Notes: generated by a model from the letters alone, not told the origin. Numbered from the stretch's first letter, positions 50,168 to 58,637 are shown. The stretch is 64,000 nt of DNA from Verrucomicrobiia bacterium (GCA_020849895.1 JADZFN010000067.1:48253-112252), one strand, 5' to 3'. Numbers and translations: made by a program.

Positions 50168-50505
50168 TTTGTGACGGGCACAGCGTATCAAGTTTGCGCC
50201 TCCTTCTCGATCCCTTGATAATCTGCGGAGCGCTTTCCCGTGCTGGTTGGTGGGGCCTCACCCAGGTGGCCGGCTGCCCGTTGCATCAGTCTCGTGGATT
50301 GAGATCCGGTAAACGGTCTTGAACGCGTATCGCACCTACAATGTTTCGTGGCAGAATGCTGCGAAACTGGGAGGATTGCGGTAGACCACGGCCCCTTTCC
50401 GTACCGCAAAATCGCTCACAGGCGCCCCCAAAGCCTATTGACGGAAACGCCGCCGCACGCTACCCCTCAGCATACTGTAGCGAAAGGCTGGCCCCAAGGA
50501 ATCCC
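50168..50505. other. Upstream region of the transport/radical-SAM operon
   Basis: A 338-bp region with no convincing gene between divergent transcription units. It holds an inverted repeat (listed separately). It also has a TTGACG hexamer at 50438-50443 that could be a -35 box, but no good -10 box at the right distance. An AAGGA ribosome-binding site ends 5 bp before ATG 50506. Confidence 0.5.
50376..50409. promoter_or_regulatory. Inverted repeat TTGCGGTA / TACCGCAA upstream of ABC operon
   Basis: Perfect 8-bp arms at 50376-50383 and 50402-50409 with an 18-nt spacer, about 100 bp before the first gene of the operon. It could be an operator or a leader hairpin; no known riboswitch pattern is recognised. 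Confidence 0.35.
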
Positions 50506-51477
50506 ATGAAGCGAAGACACGGTTTACTGGTCTGCGCGGTCGCTATGGTCGCGCTCGTGGTTCTGTTGACGTGGCGGCGGCAAGCCTCGCGGGAAACTTC
50601 CCCCATTCGGTACGCTTTCCTGCCGATCGCTTCCGATGCCAGTTTCTTTGTGGCGCTCGAACGCGGTTTCTTTGCGAAGGAAGGGCTCAATGTCCAAGCG
50701 ACGAAGTGCGAGTCTAGCAATCAGGCTTTGGAAGCGCTTGTGGCGGGGCGGGTTGACGCAACAGCCGTGGTGGCGTTGGAAACAGCTTTGGCACTGGAGG
50801 CGAATACTCCGAACCAGTTCCGCGTGGTCGAGATGACGGCGGCGACTGCGGAGACCCGTGTGCATCGAATCGAGGTGAAGACCGATTCTCCCATCAAGAC
50901 ATTGGCCGATCTTCGCGGCAAGAAGGTTGGCACCTTCCCCGGCTCTCAGATGGTCGTTTTCCTCAAGCTGATCCTTGGCCGGTATTTCGACGCTGACAAA
51001 GAAGTCGAGATCATTCAACTCAAGCCGCCGCTTCAGCCGCAGGCGCTGGAGAGTGGGCAGGTGGACGCACTGTTTTGCCTCGAACCGACCGGCACACTCC
51101 TTGAGGAGAAAAAGCTGGCGCGAGCGATTTCGATAAACCCGCTCTACGAATACATCCAGAAACCCTTCCCCACTGCGGTTGGCGTCGTCTCCATTCGCAT
51201 GGCGAACGAGAAACCTGATGTTGTGAGGCGAATCAACAACGCGCTGAGGGTCGCGCATCGCTTCATGCGAGAACATCCTTCCGAGGCATCTGCAGTTTTT
51301 CCGAAATACGCGCCGATCGAAGCCACGCTTGCTCCAAGAATCGCTGTCTATGACTACTGGGATTTGACGACCATTGATCGCGATTCCGTGCAACGGCTGG
51401 CCGATCTGTACGCAGCCAAGGGCATCGTGACAAAGCAAGTTTCGACGGCTTCGCTCTATGCAACGCTGCCCAAGTGA
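50506..51477 (+). CDS. ABC transporter substrate-binding protein (NMT1/SsuA-like)
   Basis: 323-residue periplasmic binding protein of the NMT1/THI5-SsuA-TauA type. An N-terminal hydrophobic segment (about residues 7-24) serves as signal or anchor; no lipobox cysteine fits. Typical features are YAFLPIASDASFFVALERGF, FFAKEGLNVQ, ALEALVAGRVDATAVV (about 75) and LADLRGKKVGTFPGSQ (about 140). Known relatives bind sulfonates, nitrate, pyrimidine precursors or aromatic acids, so the ligand is open. The following ATPase frame overlaps its stop by 4 bp when counted from GTG 51474. Confidence 0.88.
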   Translation: MKRRHGLLVCAVAMVALVVLLTWRRQASRETSPIRYAFLPIASDASFFVALERGFFAKEGLNVQATKCESSNQALEALVAGRVDATAVVALETALALEANTPNQFRVVEMTAATAETRVHRIEVKTDSPIKTLADLRGKKVGTFPGSQMVVFLKLILGRYFDADKEVEIIQLKPPLQPQALESGQVDALFCLEPTGTLLEEKKLARAISINPLYEYIQKPFPTAVGVVSIRMANEKPDVVRRINNALRVAHRFMREHPSEASAVFPKYAPIEATLAPRIAVYDYWDLTTIDRDSVQRLADLYAAKGIVTKQVSTASLYATLPK

Positions 51478-51503
51478 CGCGTTGTCAAACTAATCGACTT
51501 GAG

Positions 51504-52271
51504 ATGGCGATCCGCTTACACGACGTCACCAAGTCGTTTCCTGGTAACGACTCTGCTGGGGCCGTTGCGGTGGTCGATCATGTAGATCTCGACGCACCCG
51601 ATGGCCGCATCGTCGCGCTGTTCGGCCCGAACGGCTGCGGCAAGACGACCATTCTGAACATTATCGCTCAGATCGAGCCACCGGACACCGGCAGCGTTTC
51701 TGTCATTGGTCCAGACAGCCGCCGACTCAAGGTGGGCTACGCCTTCCAGAATTTCCGCGACACGCTGCTCCCGTGGGAGAGCGCTTTCGACAATGTCAGC
51801 TTCGGTCTTCGCGCTCAAGGTATGACGCATGAGTCCGCCCGGCAACGGGTGGCTGCGTTCCTCGACCAGCACGGGTTGGACATCCCCCGCAAGAACTACC
51901 CGTACCAGCTCAGTATTGGACAACAGCAGACTGTCGCGCTGACTCGGACGCTGGTTCAGAACCCGTCAAACGTACTGCTTGATGAAGCGTTCTCGGCGCT
52001 CGACCACAAGGCGCGGTTTCGGATGCAAGACCTCGTTGTGTCACTGATTCGCGCCAGTGGCTCGACCATGATTGTCGTCTCGCACGACGTGGACGAATGC
52101 CTACTTCTGAGCCAGGAATTTATCCTCCTGAGCAAACGACCCGCTCGCATCATCAAGCGGTTTCCCGTTCCCTTCGAGTACCCGCGCAAACACGAATTGC
52201 TGGCCAGCACCGAGTTTGCCGCCTTGCGCCGAGAAGTCGTCGCGGAGTTTGTGAAGGAGGTGGGCGCATGA
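51504..52271 (+). CDS. ABC transporter ATPase (SsuB/NrtD-like) with altered signature
   Basis: 255-residue nucleotide-binding subunit. Walker A is GPNGCGKTT (about 38-46), the Q-loop is YAFQNFRD (about 80), Walker B is NVLLDEAFSALD (about 155) and the H-loop is VVSHDVDE. The signature reads YQLSIGQQQT: the second position of LSGGQ is Ile, and the Arg usually following QQQ is Thr. This is uncommon in the SsuB/TauB group. MAIRLHDVTKSF at 51504 is the family-like start; GTG 51474, overlapping the upstream stop, is an alternative. It overlaps the permease by 4 bp. Confidence 0.9.
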   Translation: MAIRLHDVTKSFPGNDSAGAVAVVDHVDLDAPDGRIVALFGPNGCGKTTILNIIAQIEPPDTGSVSVIGPDSRRLKVGYAFQNFRDTLLPWESAFDNVSFGLRAQGMTHESARQRVAAFLDQHGLDIPRKNYPYQLSIGQQQTVALTRTLVQNPSNVLLDEAFSALDHKARFRMQDLVVSLIRASGSTMIVVSHDVDECLLLSQEFILLSKRPARIIKRFPVPFEYPRKHELLASTEFAALRREVVAEFVKEVGA

Positions 52272-53011
52272 GATGGCGAGTCCTTATCGGCCCGGTGGTG
52301 CTTCTCGTGTTCTGGTGGGCAATCACCGCCGCCGGGTTGGTTCGCCCCATCTTCCTGCCGCCGCCGGGACAGGTCTTTTCCTCGCTGGCGGCGCTGTTTA
52401 CCGACGGCCCGCTTTGGACCGATATGAGCGCAACGCTTTACCGCACCGGAGTTGCGTTCGTCGCGGCAGCGATAGTGGGACTGATTATCGGCGTGCCGCT
52501 GGGGATTTCCGGTAAGCTGTACGAATCGCTCGAAGTCGTATTCGATTTCTTCCGTTCGATGCCGTCGCCCGCGCTCGTACCGCTGGCGATGTTGTTGTTT
52601 GGGCTGGGTAACCTCTCCCGGATTTCCGTGGCGGCGTTCACCTGCTCGCTCGTCAACGCTATCCAGGTCGCTTACGCCGTCCGCCAGATTCCTCGTCACC
52701 GAGTCGTGGCCGGCAAATTGGCTGGGGCGAAAGGTTTATTTCTGCTGACCCGCATCCTTGTCCCTAGCGTTTTGCCGGGGGTCGTCGCCGGCTGGCGGAT
52801 CACGTTGTCGCTGGCGCTCATCATCATCGTGGTCACGGAAATGTTTATCGGCACACGTAGTGGACTCGGCATGCGCATCTACGACTTTCACCTCATGTTC
52901 CGCTCGGCGGATATGTATGCCGCTATCCTCGTCGTCGGGATCATGGGCTACGTGTTGAACAAAGCGATCGAGATCGCCGAACGGCGGTTCGTCCACTGGG
53001 CCGGGAAATGA
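52268..53011 (+). CDS. ABC transporter permease (SsuC/TauC-like)
   Basis: 247-residue integral membrane permease with about six TM helices (first at about 7-25). LPPPGQVFSSLAALF follows the first helix, as in SsuC/TauC. The cytoplasmic EAA loop is recognisable as AGKLAGAKGLFLLTRILVPS (about 155-175). The start ATG overlaps the ATPase stop (ATGA). A much longer in-frame ORF begins upstream inside the ATPase gene and is rejected. It forms a complete importer with the two preceding genes. Confidence 0.93.
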   Translation: MRWRVLIGPVVLLVFWWAITAAGLVRPIFLPPPGQVFSSLAALFTDGPLWTDMSATLYRTGVAFVAAAIVGLIIGVPLGISGKLYESLEVVFDFFRSMPSPALVPLAMLLFGLGNLSRISVAAFTCSLVNAIQVAYAVRQIPRHRVVAGKLAGAKGLFLLTRILVPSVLPGVVAGWRITLSLALIIIVVTEMFIGTRSGLGMRIYDFHLMFRSADMYAAILVVGIMGYVLNKAIEIAERRFVHWAGK

Positions 53012-54207
53012 GCATATCGGTGTCACGCGAACGGGCTATGCGTTGGTTGCGTCAAAAACAGAGATCGCTGGCCGACTGGAGGCATACGCAGCTGCCTTGG
53101 AACGACTGTGCCTGGCGACGAATAATCGATCTATTGCTTGCGGGGCTGATTTGGTGTGGTTTGTCTTACGCGCGCAGCTTGGTTGGTGAAAATGCCTCGT
53201 CTGATGGAAATACTTATACACAATTCCCGACTTATATTCTCGATGCACTGGTCGCCCTCGCCGTGCCTGCAATGTGGAGGGCCACTCAAAGCTACCGTCG
53301 GGCCTTCGGTGTATTTGCAAGGACTGTCAACCGGTGGCAGTTCATCGCTCCATGCCTGCTCTTGCTAACCTTGGGAGCAGCATCAATCGCGTTGGCTCAG
53401 CCTGGTAGATGGACTGGTTCTATCGGTGTATTATTCCCTATTGGGATTTCAGCAATCACGGTGGCTGGGTTCGTGTTCACGATCACAAAACTCGACGACA
53501 TCTTATCACGACTCCATTCTTACGACATTCTGTTGGAGCATCTTGGCCGAATGATAGATGCTGAAATGGAGAGAGCAAGGGTGGGCGCTGGGCAGATCGT
53601 GATTGTTGCCAATGCACCCGCATTCGGGAACATCTCCGCTCACGAAAAGTACCCTCTGATTTTGGAAAAGTTGGCTAGAGCATTCCACGCCGAAAACATG
53701 ACAGTGCGGATCATTTGCAAGGACTGGAATTGGTTTGTCCCGGACGGCATGGATACCAACGACAAGAATGTTGCTTTTGAAATCAAAGGTGTGAACGAGC
53801 AACCGGTCGATCAAATCAAGAGTACTTGGTTGGGTGGCTTCTACTGGGCTTGGGAAAACACGCCTAGGTGGGATGCCCAGCGGCTGAAGAAGCCGTACTT
53901 CCAATCCATCTACCTTCTTAATGTGTTGGCAAACGCGCGTGTCAATCGGCTTCTCGGCATTACGAAGCAGGTGTGGACTTTTGGCGATGGCCATGCCCCG
54001 TTGCATATGGTTGCGACTACAGACCGCGCTCTTCTATTCCATGTTGTTGACTTCCCTTTTCGAGGAGCACAGCCGCCGTCAAGAATACAGGTCATTGGCA
54101 GTGAGACTGGCGACACGGCTGTTGTTCAACGATTGGTGTTGGCCTTTGCTCATCACGCCGACCAGTTGAGCGCACGAGCAGGGCAGCCGAAAATCAACGT
54201 AAGCTGA
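53008..54207 (+). CDS. Four-TM membrane protein with large cytoplasmic domain, function unknown
   Basis: 399-residue protein. Predicted TM segments lie at about residues 38-57, 76-92, 111-131 and 138-158. The remaining 240 residues form a soluble alpha/beta-looking domain with IVIVANAPAFGNISAHEKYP (about 198), MTVRIICKDWNWF (about 235) and TTDRALLFHVVDFPFRGAQP (about 345). The fold pattern loosely recalls phospholipase-D-like domains, but no HKD motif is present. It overlaps the permease stop by 4 bp, so it belongs to the operon. Codon and base composition are AT-richer than the chromosome to the left. I do not recognise the family. Confidence 0.7.
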   Translation: MSISVSRERAMRWLRQKQRSLADWRHTQLPWNDCAWRRIIDLLLAGLIWCGLSYARSLVGENASSDGNTYTQFPTYILDALVALAVPAMWRATQSYRRAFGVFARTVNRWQFIAPCLLLLTLGAASIALAQPGRWTGSIGVLFPIGISAITVAGFVFTITKLDDILSRLHSYDILLEHLGRMIDAEMERARVGAGQIVIVANAPAFGNISAHEKYPLILEKLARAFHAENMTVRIICKDWNWFVPDGMDTNDKNVAFEIKGVNEQPVDQIKSTWLGGFYWAWENTPRWDAQRLKKPYFQSIYLLNVLANARVNRLLGITKQVWTFGDGHAPLHMVATTDRALLFHVVDFPFRGAQPPSRIQVIGSETGDTAVVQRLVLAFAHHADQLSARAGQPKINVS

Positions 54208-54224
54208 AACTGAAGTCAATACGG

Positions 54225-54332
54225 ATGCGCGAAGCAAAGGCAAAGGCAGAACAATTGCCGCGCGACCTGAACCGTAATCCCGGCATCCTGACCATCGCCC
54301 ATCGGGATGCGCATTTGGGGCGGGATGTGTGA
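54225..54332 (+). CDS. 35-codon ORF resembling the N-terminus of the radical SAM enzyme
   Basis: A short ORF reading MREAKAKAEQLPRDLNRN and on to GILTIAHRDAHLGRDV, then TGA. Its RDLNRNPGILTIA segment matches RDLNRDPGILIIA at residues 13-25 of the radical SAM protein encoded 1.3 kb downstream. At DNA level about 34 of 37 bases agree in the core. It may be a truncated duplicate of the radical SAM 5' end, or a real small peptide sharing a recognition segment with the enzyme. No strong ribosome-binding site is seen. Confidence 0.45.
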   Translation: MREAKAKAEQLPRDLNRNPGILTIAHRDAHLGRDV

Positions 54333-54353
54333 GTAGGTGAGTGAGGCAGAAGC

Positions 54354-55058
54354 ATGAGAACAAGCACCAAATATGCTAAGCATGGTTTTCGGTGGGCACT
54401 CGTATGCCCGGGATTGACCGGGAGTCTCACGAAGAAATCATCGCTCGATGATTTGGCAGGCGTTCTTCGTGAGCAGGGCTACTCGTCGTTGCGTCTTGAC
54501 TACCGCCGCAGCCTCCACACTTCCGATGCCCGGACAGTGCGCACGATGAAGTCTATGCTGGAAGGCGTTAAGACCGGGATTTCTTTGGTCTCGTCGAAGG
54601 CCAAGCGCCAACCCAACGTAATAATCGGTCGTGGCTTGGGAGCGCGGTTGACATTGGAGGCGCTTCGAGGGCTTCCCGATGTGCCATTGGTCATGTGGAC
54701 GCCAATCATGTGGCTGCGCACATCGCTGGAGATCCGTTACCGGCTGCACGAGATTCGCCGTGAGGGCTTCACGGTGTTCGACAACACGAAGGTTGGTGCG
54801 AGGTTCGTCGAGGCTCTCAGAGACCCAACAGATGCTGAAATCAAGAGTTGGATCGCTCCGAAGCGCCGACACGTAATTGTGTACGCCGAAGAAGACAAAG
54901 TTGTTCCCTTTCGGCTCGTCAAGGAAGTCGGAGAATTGATCAAGGCCGCTGGCGGAAAGGTCGAGATGGTCGCGGCACCAGGTGAGCATCCTCATCCCGA
55001 CAAAGAAGTGTCACCACAGATTGCAAGAATTGTAGGCATCGTGAGCACTATAAGCTGA
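54354..55058 (+). CDS. Alpha/beta-hydrolase-like protein lacking the nucleophile serine
   Basis: 234-residue protein with an alpha/beta-hydrolase layout: CPGLTGSLTKKS near the N-terminus (oxyanion region) and NVIIGRGLGARLTLEAL where the nucleophile elbow GxSxG belongs. HVIVYAEEDKVVPF follows with the acid Asp, and GEHPHPD supplies the His. The elbow reads G-R-G-L-G, so the catalytic Ser is replaced by Gly. The protein is therefore probably not a serine hydrolase in the usual sense; a binding or chaperone role is possible. It begins 22 bp after the 35-codon ORF and ends 25 bp before the next gene. Confidence 0.65.
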   Translation: MRTSTKYAKHGFRWALVCPGLTGSLTKKSSLDDLAGVLREQGYSSLRLDYRRSLHTSDARTVRTMKSMLEGVKTGISLVSSKAKRQPNVIIGRGLGARLTLEALRGLPDVPLVMWTPIMWLRTSLEIRYRLHEIRREGFTVFDNTKVGARFVEALRDPTDAEIKSWIAPKRRHVIVYAEEDKVVPFRLVKEVGELIKAAGGKVEMVAAPGEHPHPDKEVSPQIARIVGIVSTIS

Positions 55059-55083
55059 TGGGTTCTGAAGGAGAACGACGCAC

Positions 55084-55572
55084 ATGGCATCCATCGGTAC
55101 AGCCTATTACGGGGCGATTAATTCCGCCAGGACATCCCTCGACATCAAAGTGAAGAGTCCGTGGCCGGCACAGTGTTCCAGGCGCCCAAAGCTTCAGCAG
55201 TATTTCGAACCGGAGCACGTTCTTTTGCGTAAGGCGAAGGCGGGGGTAATATGCCGGTTGATTTGCCTGGAGCCAGAGTCCTACCGCGAATTCTGTCTCC
55301 AAGGCAGCGACAAGATGGCGAATAGCCCTTATTTCGCGAAAGCCCAGGCGATGATTGATGCCTTTGAACAATCTGGGGGAAGTGTCCGACGGATCTCCGG
55401 TGCCATCGCGCCCGAACTGAGTTTTGTCATTGTGGACGCCGCAAGGGCCGTCTTGTTCCTCGGGGCATGGGATAGGGCTGGCAGATTTCAGAGAGAGCCA
55501 TTTCAGATTGAAGACCTCGCGCTCGTCGAGTTCCTGAAGACGGCCTTTGAGATCTGCTGGACCGCGAGATAA
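55084..55572 (+). CDS. Small operon protein, weakly phospholipase-D-like, function unknown
   Basis: 162-residue soluble protein. The text SIGTAYYGAINSARTSLDIK, VICRLICLEPESY and LSFVIVDAARAVLFLGAWD suggests the alpha/beta pattern of a single phospholipase-D-like repeat. It lacks an HKD motif, so activity of that kind is not expected. It lies between the hydrolase-like gene (25 bp) and the radical SAM gene (15 bp), so cotranscription is likely. I cannot assign a family with confidence. Confidence 0.55.
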   Translation: MASIGTAYYGAINSARTSLDIKVKSPWPAQCSRRPKLQQYFEPEHVLLRKAKAGVICRLICLEPESYREFCLQGSDKMANSPYFAKAQAMIDAFEQSGGSVRRISGAIAPELSFVIVDAARAVLFLGAWDRAGRFQREPFQIEDLALVEFLKTAFEICWTAR

Positions 55573-55587
55573 GGCAAGGAGTGTCGT

Positions 55588-56964
55588 GTGGACGGAATGA
55601 CCACTGCCCGAGAACGCTTGGAGCGCGACCTGAATCGTGATCCCGGCATCCTGATCATCGCATATCCCTACGCGCGGACGTGGCGCGAGATTTCTCAAAA
55701 AGCGGTTCGTGAGAGTTGGACACACGTGCCGGCAGGTGAACGGGCGGCGTTATATCTCCACATACCGTTCTGCCATCGGAAGTGCATGTACTGCGATTTT
55801 CTCGCATACTACGGACGGCCTGGCTCGGAGATCGAGCGGTACTTAGAATTGCTGCGGCGCGAAATCCGGCAGGTGGGTGAAATGGCTGGGCATGTAATGG
55901 TGGAGTCCATGGAGTTCGGCGGTGGAACGCCGTCGTTGCTATCGCCGGAACAGGTGGCATCGGTGATGGATGCCTTGAGGGCGAATTTCCGGTTCACGCC
56001 TGACGCACAGTTCACGATGGAAGTGTTCCCCGATGCCAGTGTGACGAAAGAGTTGATGGCGGGGTGGCGGCAGACGGGGGTCAATCGGCTGAGTTTTGGC
56101 GTACAGTTCCTTGATGACGGCTTGAAACGGATGCTGCATCGGAGCGATACGAGCGCGGACATTCTGCGCATCCTGTGCGAGGCGCGGGAAGTGGGCTTCG
56201 ACGATTACAATGTGGACCTGATGTGCGGGTTGCCGGAGCAAGGGGAGGAATCATGGCGACAGACGTACCGGGAGATTCTCAGAATGCGACCGGCACATGT
56301 TTGCGTGTTCCCCGTTTCGGTGCGGCATGAGGGCATCGGCTTGTACAAGCGGCGAACGACGTTGCCGCCACCGAGCCGGTCCCGGTTGATGTACGAAGAA
56401 GCGATGAAAGGACTATGCGAGGCCGGGTATGAGCGTACAACACGGCACAATTTCCGGCTCGGCACTCACGATTGCACGTATGAACGGATGATGGCGCAAC
56501 TTTGCCCCGTGATCGGCTTGGGCGCGCACGCGGTCAGTCAATCGAAGGACTGCATCTACAAGAGCCATTCGCACTTGGGGAAATACGCAACGGCAGTGTC
56601 GAACAGCGATCTAGCAGTGATGACCGGGCATACATTCCCGGATGAAGAGAAACCCCACAATTTTGCTGTGCGGAAGGTCGAGAATTTGCGGTTGGACGGC
56701 AAAGATTTCGCGCGCCAATTCAAGAGGTCGCTACACGAAGTGTTCCCGGAAGAGATTGGTTTGCTGGAGGAGTGTGGCTTGGCGCAGATGAGCAACGGCG
56801 ATTTGGTGCTGACGGAGGATGGGGTGTACTACACGGCAGCGGTGAAACGGACATTCTTCCATCCGAGCGCGTGGGAGAGATTCGAGGCAATGCGCCCCAA
56901 AGAGTTTAAGGTGGAACGCGGGGCGCTCGATCCCATCGAGAACCTGGCCAGTTTGCTGGTATGA
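55588..56964 (+). CDS. HemN/HemW-like radical SAM enzyme
   Basis: 458-residue radical SAM protein of the coproporphyrinogen-oxidase-like (HemN/HemW) family. The cluster motif CxxxCxxC is C62, C66 and C69 within LHIPFCHRKCMYCDF. EFGGGTPSLLSPEQV (about 110), GVNRLSFGVQFLDD (about 165) and DLMCGLPEQ (about 212) are family hallmarks. HemN-like enzymes include HemW haem chaperones and methylases/cyclopropanases of natural-product clusters. The neighbours (importer, acyl ligase) point to the latter. The first 35 residues share a segment with the 35-codon ORF at 54225. The start is GTG 55588, or ATG 55597. It overlaps the ligase by 4 bp. Confidence 0.9.
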   Translation: MDGMTTARERLERDLNRDPGILIIAYPYARTWREISQKAVRESWTHVPAGERAALYLHIPFCHRKCMYCDFLAYYGRPGSEIERYLELLRREIRQVGEMAGHVMVESMEFGGGTPSLLSPEQVASVMDALRANFRFTPDAQFTMEVFPDASVTKELMAGWRQTGVNRLSFGVQFLDDGLKRMLHRSDTSADILRILCEAREVGFDDYNVDLMCGLPEQGEESWRQTYREILRMRPAHVCVFPVSVRHEGIGLYKRRTTLPPPSRSRLMYEEAMKGLCEAGYERTTRHNFRLGTHDCTYERMMAQLCPVIGLGAHAVSQSKDCIYKSHSHLGKYATAVSNSDLAVMTGHTFPDEEKPHNFAVRKVENLRLDGKDFARQFKRSLHEVFPEEIGLLEECGLAQMSNGDLVLTEDGVYYTAAVKRTFFHPSAWERFEAMRPKEFKVERGALDPIENLASLLV

Positions 56965-58637
56965 GTGTGGTCAATGACGCGCTGCCGCCCGACGCGCTAC
57001 CCGATGAACGGCATCTGCCCAACCGGGTCGTTCGCCATGCCTTGGGGTATCCGGAACGGCTGAACGTCTGTGAGGCGTTGCTGGACGCTAATCTCCGTGC
57101 CGGTCGTGCCGGTCGGCCTGTGGTTCATTACAGCGGAAAGACGCGGACGTATGGTGTTCTTGCTAACCGTGTCAATCGTCTGGCCAACGCGCTCTCCGCG
57201 AATGGCCTCAAGCCCGGCGACCGAATCTTGATCCATCTGCCAAATACTCCGGAATTCATCGAATCTTGGCTTGCTTCATTGCGGATTGGCGCCGTCGTCG
57301 TGGCCCCGGTACCTCTTCTGAAGAGACGGGAACTCAAGTACATCGTGGCCGAAACCGAGCCGTCGTTCGTGGTCACCACTGCTCAAATGCTCCACCTTTT
57401 CGACGGCTTCCCCACCGACAAACTCCACAGGCTCACGGTGGGATTGCCCGCGAGTTACGCCCTTGGCTTCGAATCTTTCCTGGAGCTGGGGTCTGGCGAA
57501 CGTGCGGCGGTAGCGACGACCACGGAAGACGTTGCGCTTATCGCATATACCTCCGGCTCAACCGGCCATCCTAAAGGCACTGTCCACACGCACGGAGACG
57601 TGCTCGCGATTGCCGATTCGTATGCCCGAGAAGTGCTCTCGCCGAACCAAGACGATGTGTTCGGCAGCCACGCGTTCCTTGGCTTCACCTATGGGCTGGG
57701 TGCATCGTTGGTCTTTCCGCTACGTTTTGGGGCGTCCGTAGCGCTGGATTCGGCGGGATTCGATCCTGAACGATGCCTCGACGCGATCAGCCGCATGGGA
57801 ATCACCCGGTTGTTCACGACGCCGACGGCATGCCGGCTTCTCCTGAACTCGAATGCAGGCACCAAGCGATCGGTTTGGAGACATGTCCGGTCGGTGGTGA
57901 GTGCGGGGCAGCATCTGCCCAAGAGCACCTTCGAGGACTGGCAGGAGGCCACCGGCTTGGACATTCTGGATGGTTGTGGTTCGACGGAGATGCTGCACAT
58001 CTGGATTTCACAACGTTCCGGTGAGGCGGAAGGAGGCTGCACTGGCCGTCCCGTGGATCTGTATGAAGCGCGTCTTTTGGACGCCAATCTGCGCGAAATT
58101 CGAGATCGGGAAGCGGAAGGCAGCATCGCTCTCCGCGGACCTACCGGCTGTCGCTATTGGAAACAGCCGAAGCTCCAGGCGGAGACGGTGCTCGATGGCT
58201 GGACGTTGTCCGGAGATCGTTTCCGCCGCGATGGTGCCGGCCGGTACTGGCACGTTGGGCGAACGGATGATTTGATCAACAGTGGGGGGTACAAGATTGC
58301 CCCTGCTGAAGTTGAAGACGCACTATGTCGACACCCGGCGGTGCTTGAGGCCTGCGTGGTGAAGACCGCCGATTCCGTCCGTGGTGAGATCGTCGCGGCA
58401 TTTGTTCGTTTGAGATCTCCTTGGACAGCGAATGATCAGCTCCGGTCGAACATTCTAGCCTGCGTGCGACGGGAGATCGCCGAGTACAAGTGTCCGCAGA
58501 GGCTCCAGTTCATCTCGGAATTTCCGCTCACTTCCACCGGGAAAGTGCAACGTCAGGCCATGAAACCCCCGTGCTTCGACCAACTTCAATCGGAGATGTC
58601 ATCCTCCAGCCAAAGGAGCGTCACCGTACGGTCGTAG
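56961..58637 (+). CDS. Acyl-CoA synthetase/AMP-dependent ligase
   Basis: 558-residue ANL-superfamily ligase, closest in style to benzoate-CoA ligase-like enzymes. The P-loop is IAYTSGSTGHPKGTVHTHGD (about residues 193-212). CGSTEML (about 340) is motif A5, SGDRFRRDGAGRYWHVGRTD is A7/A8 with hinge Asp, and the catalytic lysine is in TSTGKVQRQ (about 530). It activates a carboxylic acid as acyl-AMP and transfers it to CoA or a carrier. No carrier protein is in the window. It is the last gene of the operon, and its 3' end overlaps the convergent ImmA/IrrE gene by 52 bp. Confidence 0.9.
   Translation: MSVVNDALPPDALPDERHLPNRVVRHALGYPERLNVCEALLDANLRAGRAGRPVVHYSGKTRTYGVLANRVNRLANALSANGLKPGDRILIHLPNTPEFIESWLASLRIGAVVVAPVPLLKRRELKYIVAETEPSFVVTTAQMLHLFDGFPTDKLHRLTVGLPASYALGFESFLELGSGERAAVATTTEDVALIAYTSGSTGHPKGTVHTHGDVLAIADSYAREVLSPNQDDVFGSHAFLGFTYGLGASLVFPLRFGASVALDSAGFDPERCLDAISRMGITRLFTTPTACRLLLNSNAGTKRSVWRHVRSVVSAGQHLPKSTFEDWQEATGLDILDGCGSTEMLHIWISQRSGEAEGGCTGRPVDLYEARLLDANLREIRDREAEGSIALRGPTGCRYWKQPKLQAETVLDGWTLSGDRFRRDGAGRYWHVGRTDDLINSGGYKIAPAEVEDALCRHPAVLEACVVKTADSVRGEIVAAFVRLRSPWTANDQLRSNILACVRREIAEYKCPQRLQFISEFPLTSTGKVQRQAMKPPCFDQLQSEMSSSSQRSVTVRS

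Noticed and set aside
50438..50466. Sigma-70-type promoter before the ABC operon
   Set aside because: TTGACG is present but the sequence at the correct spacing (TACCCC) is a poor -10 box.
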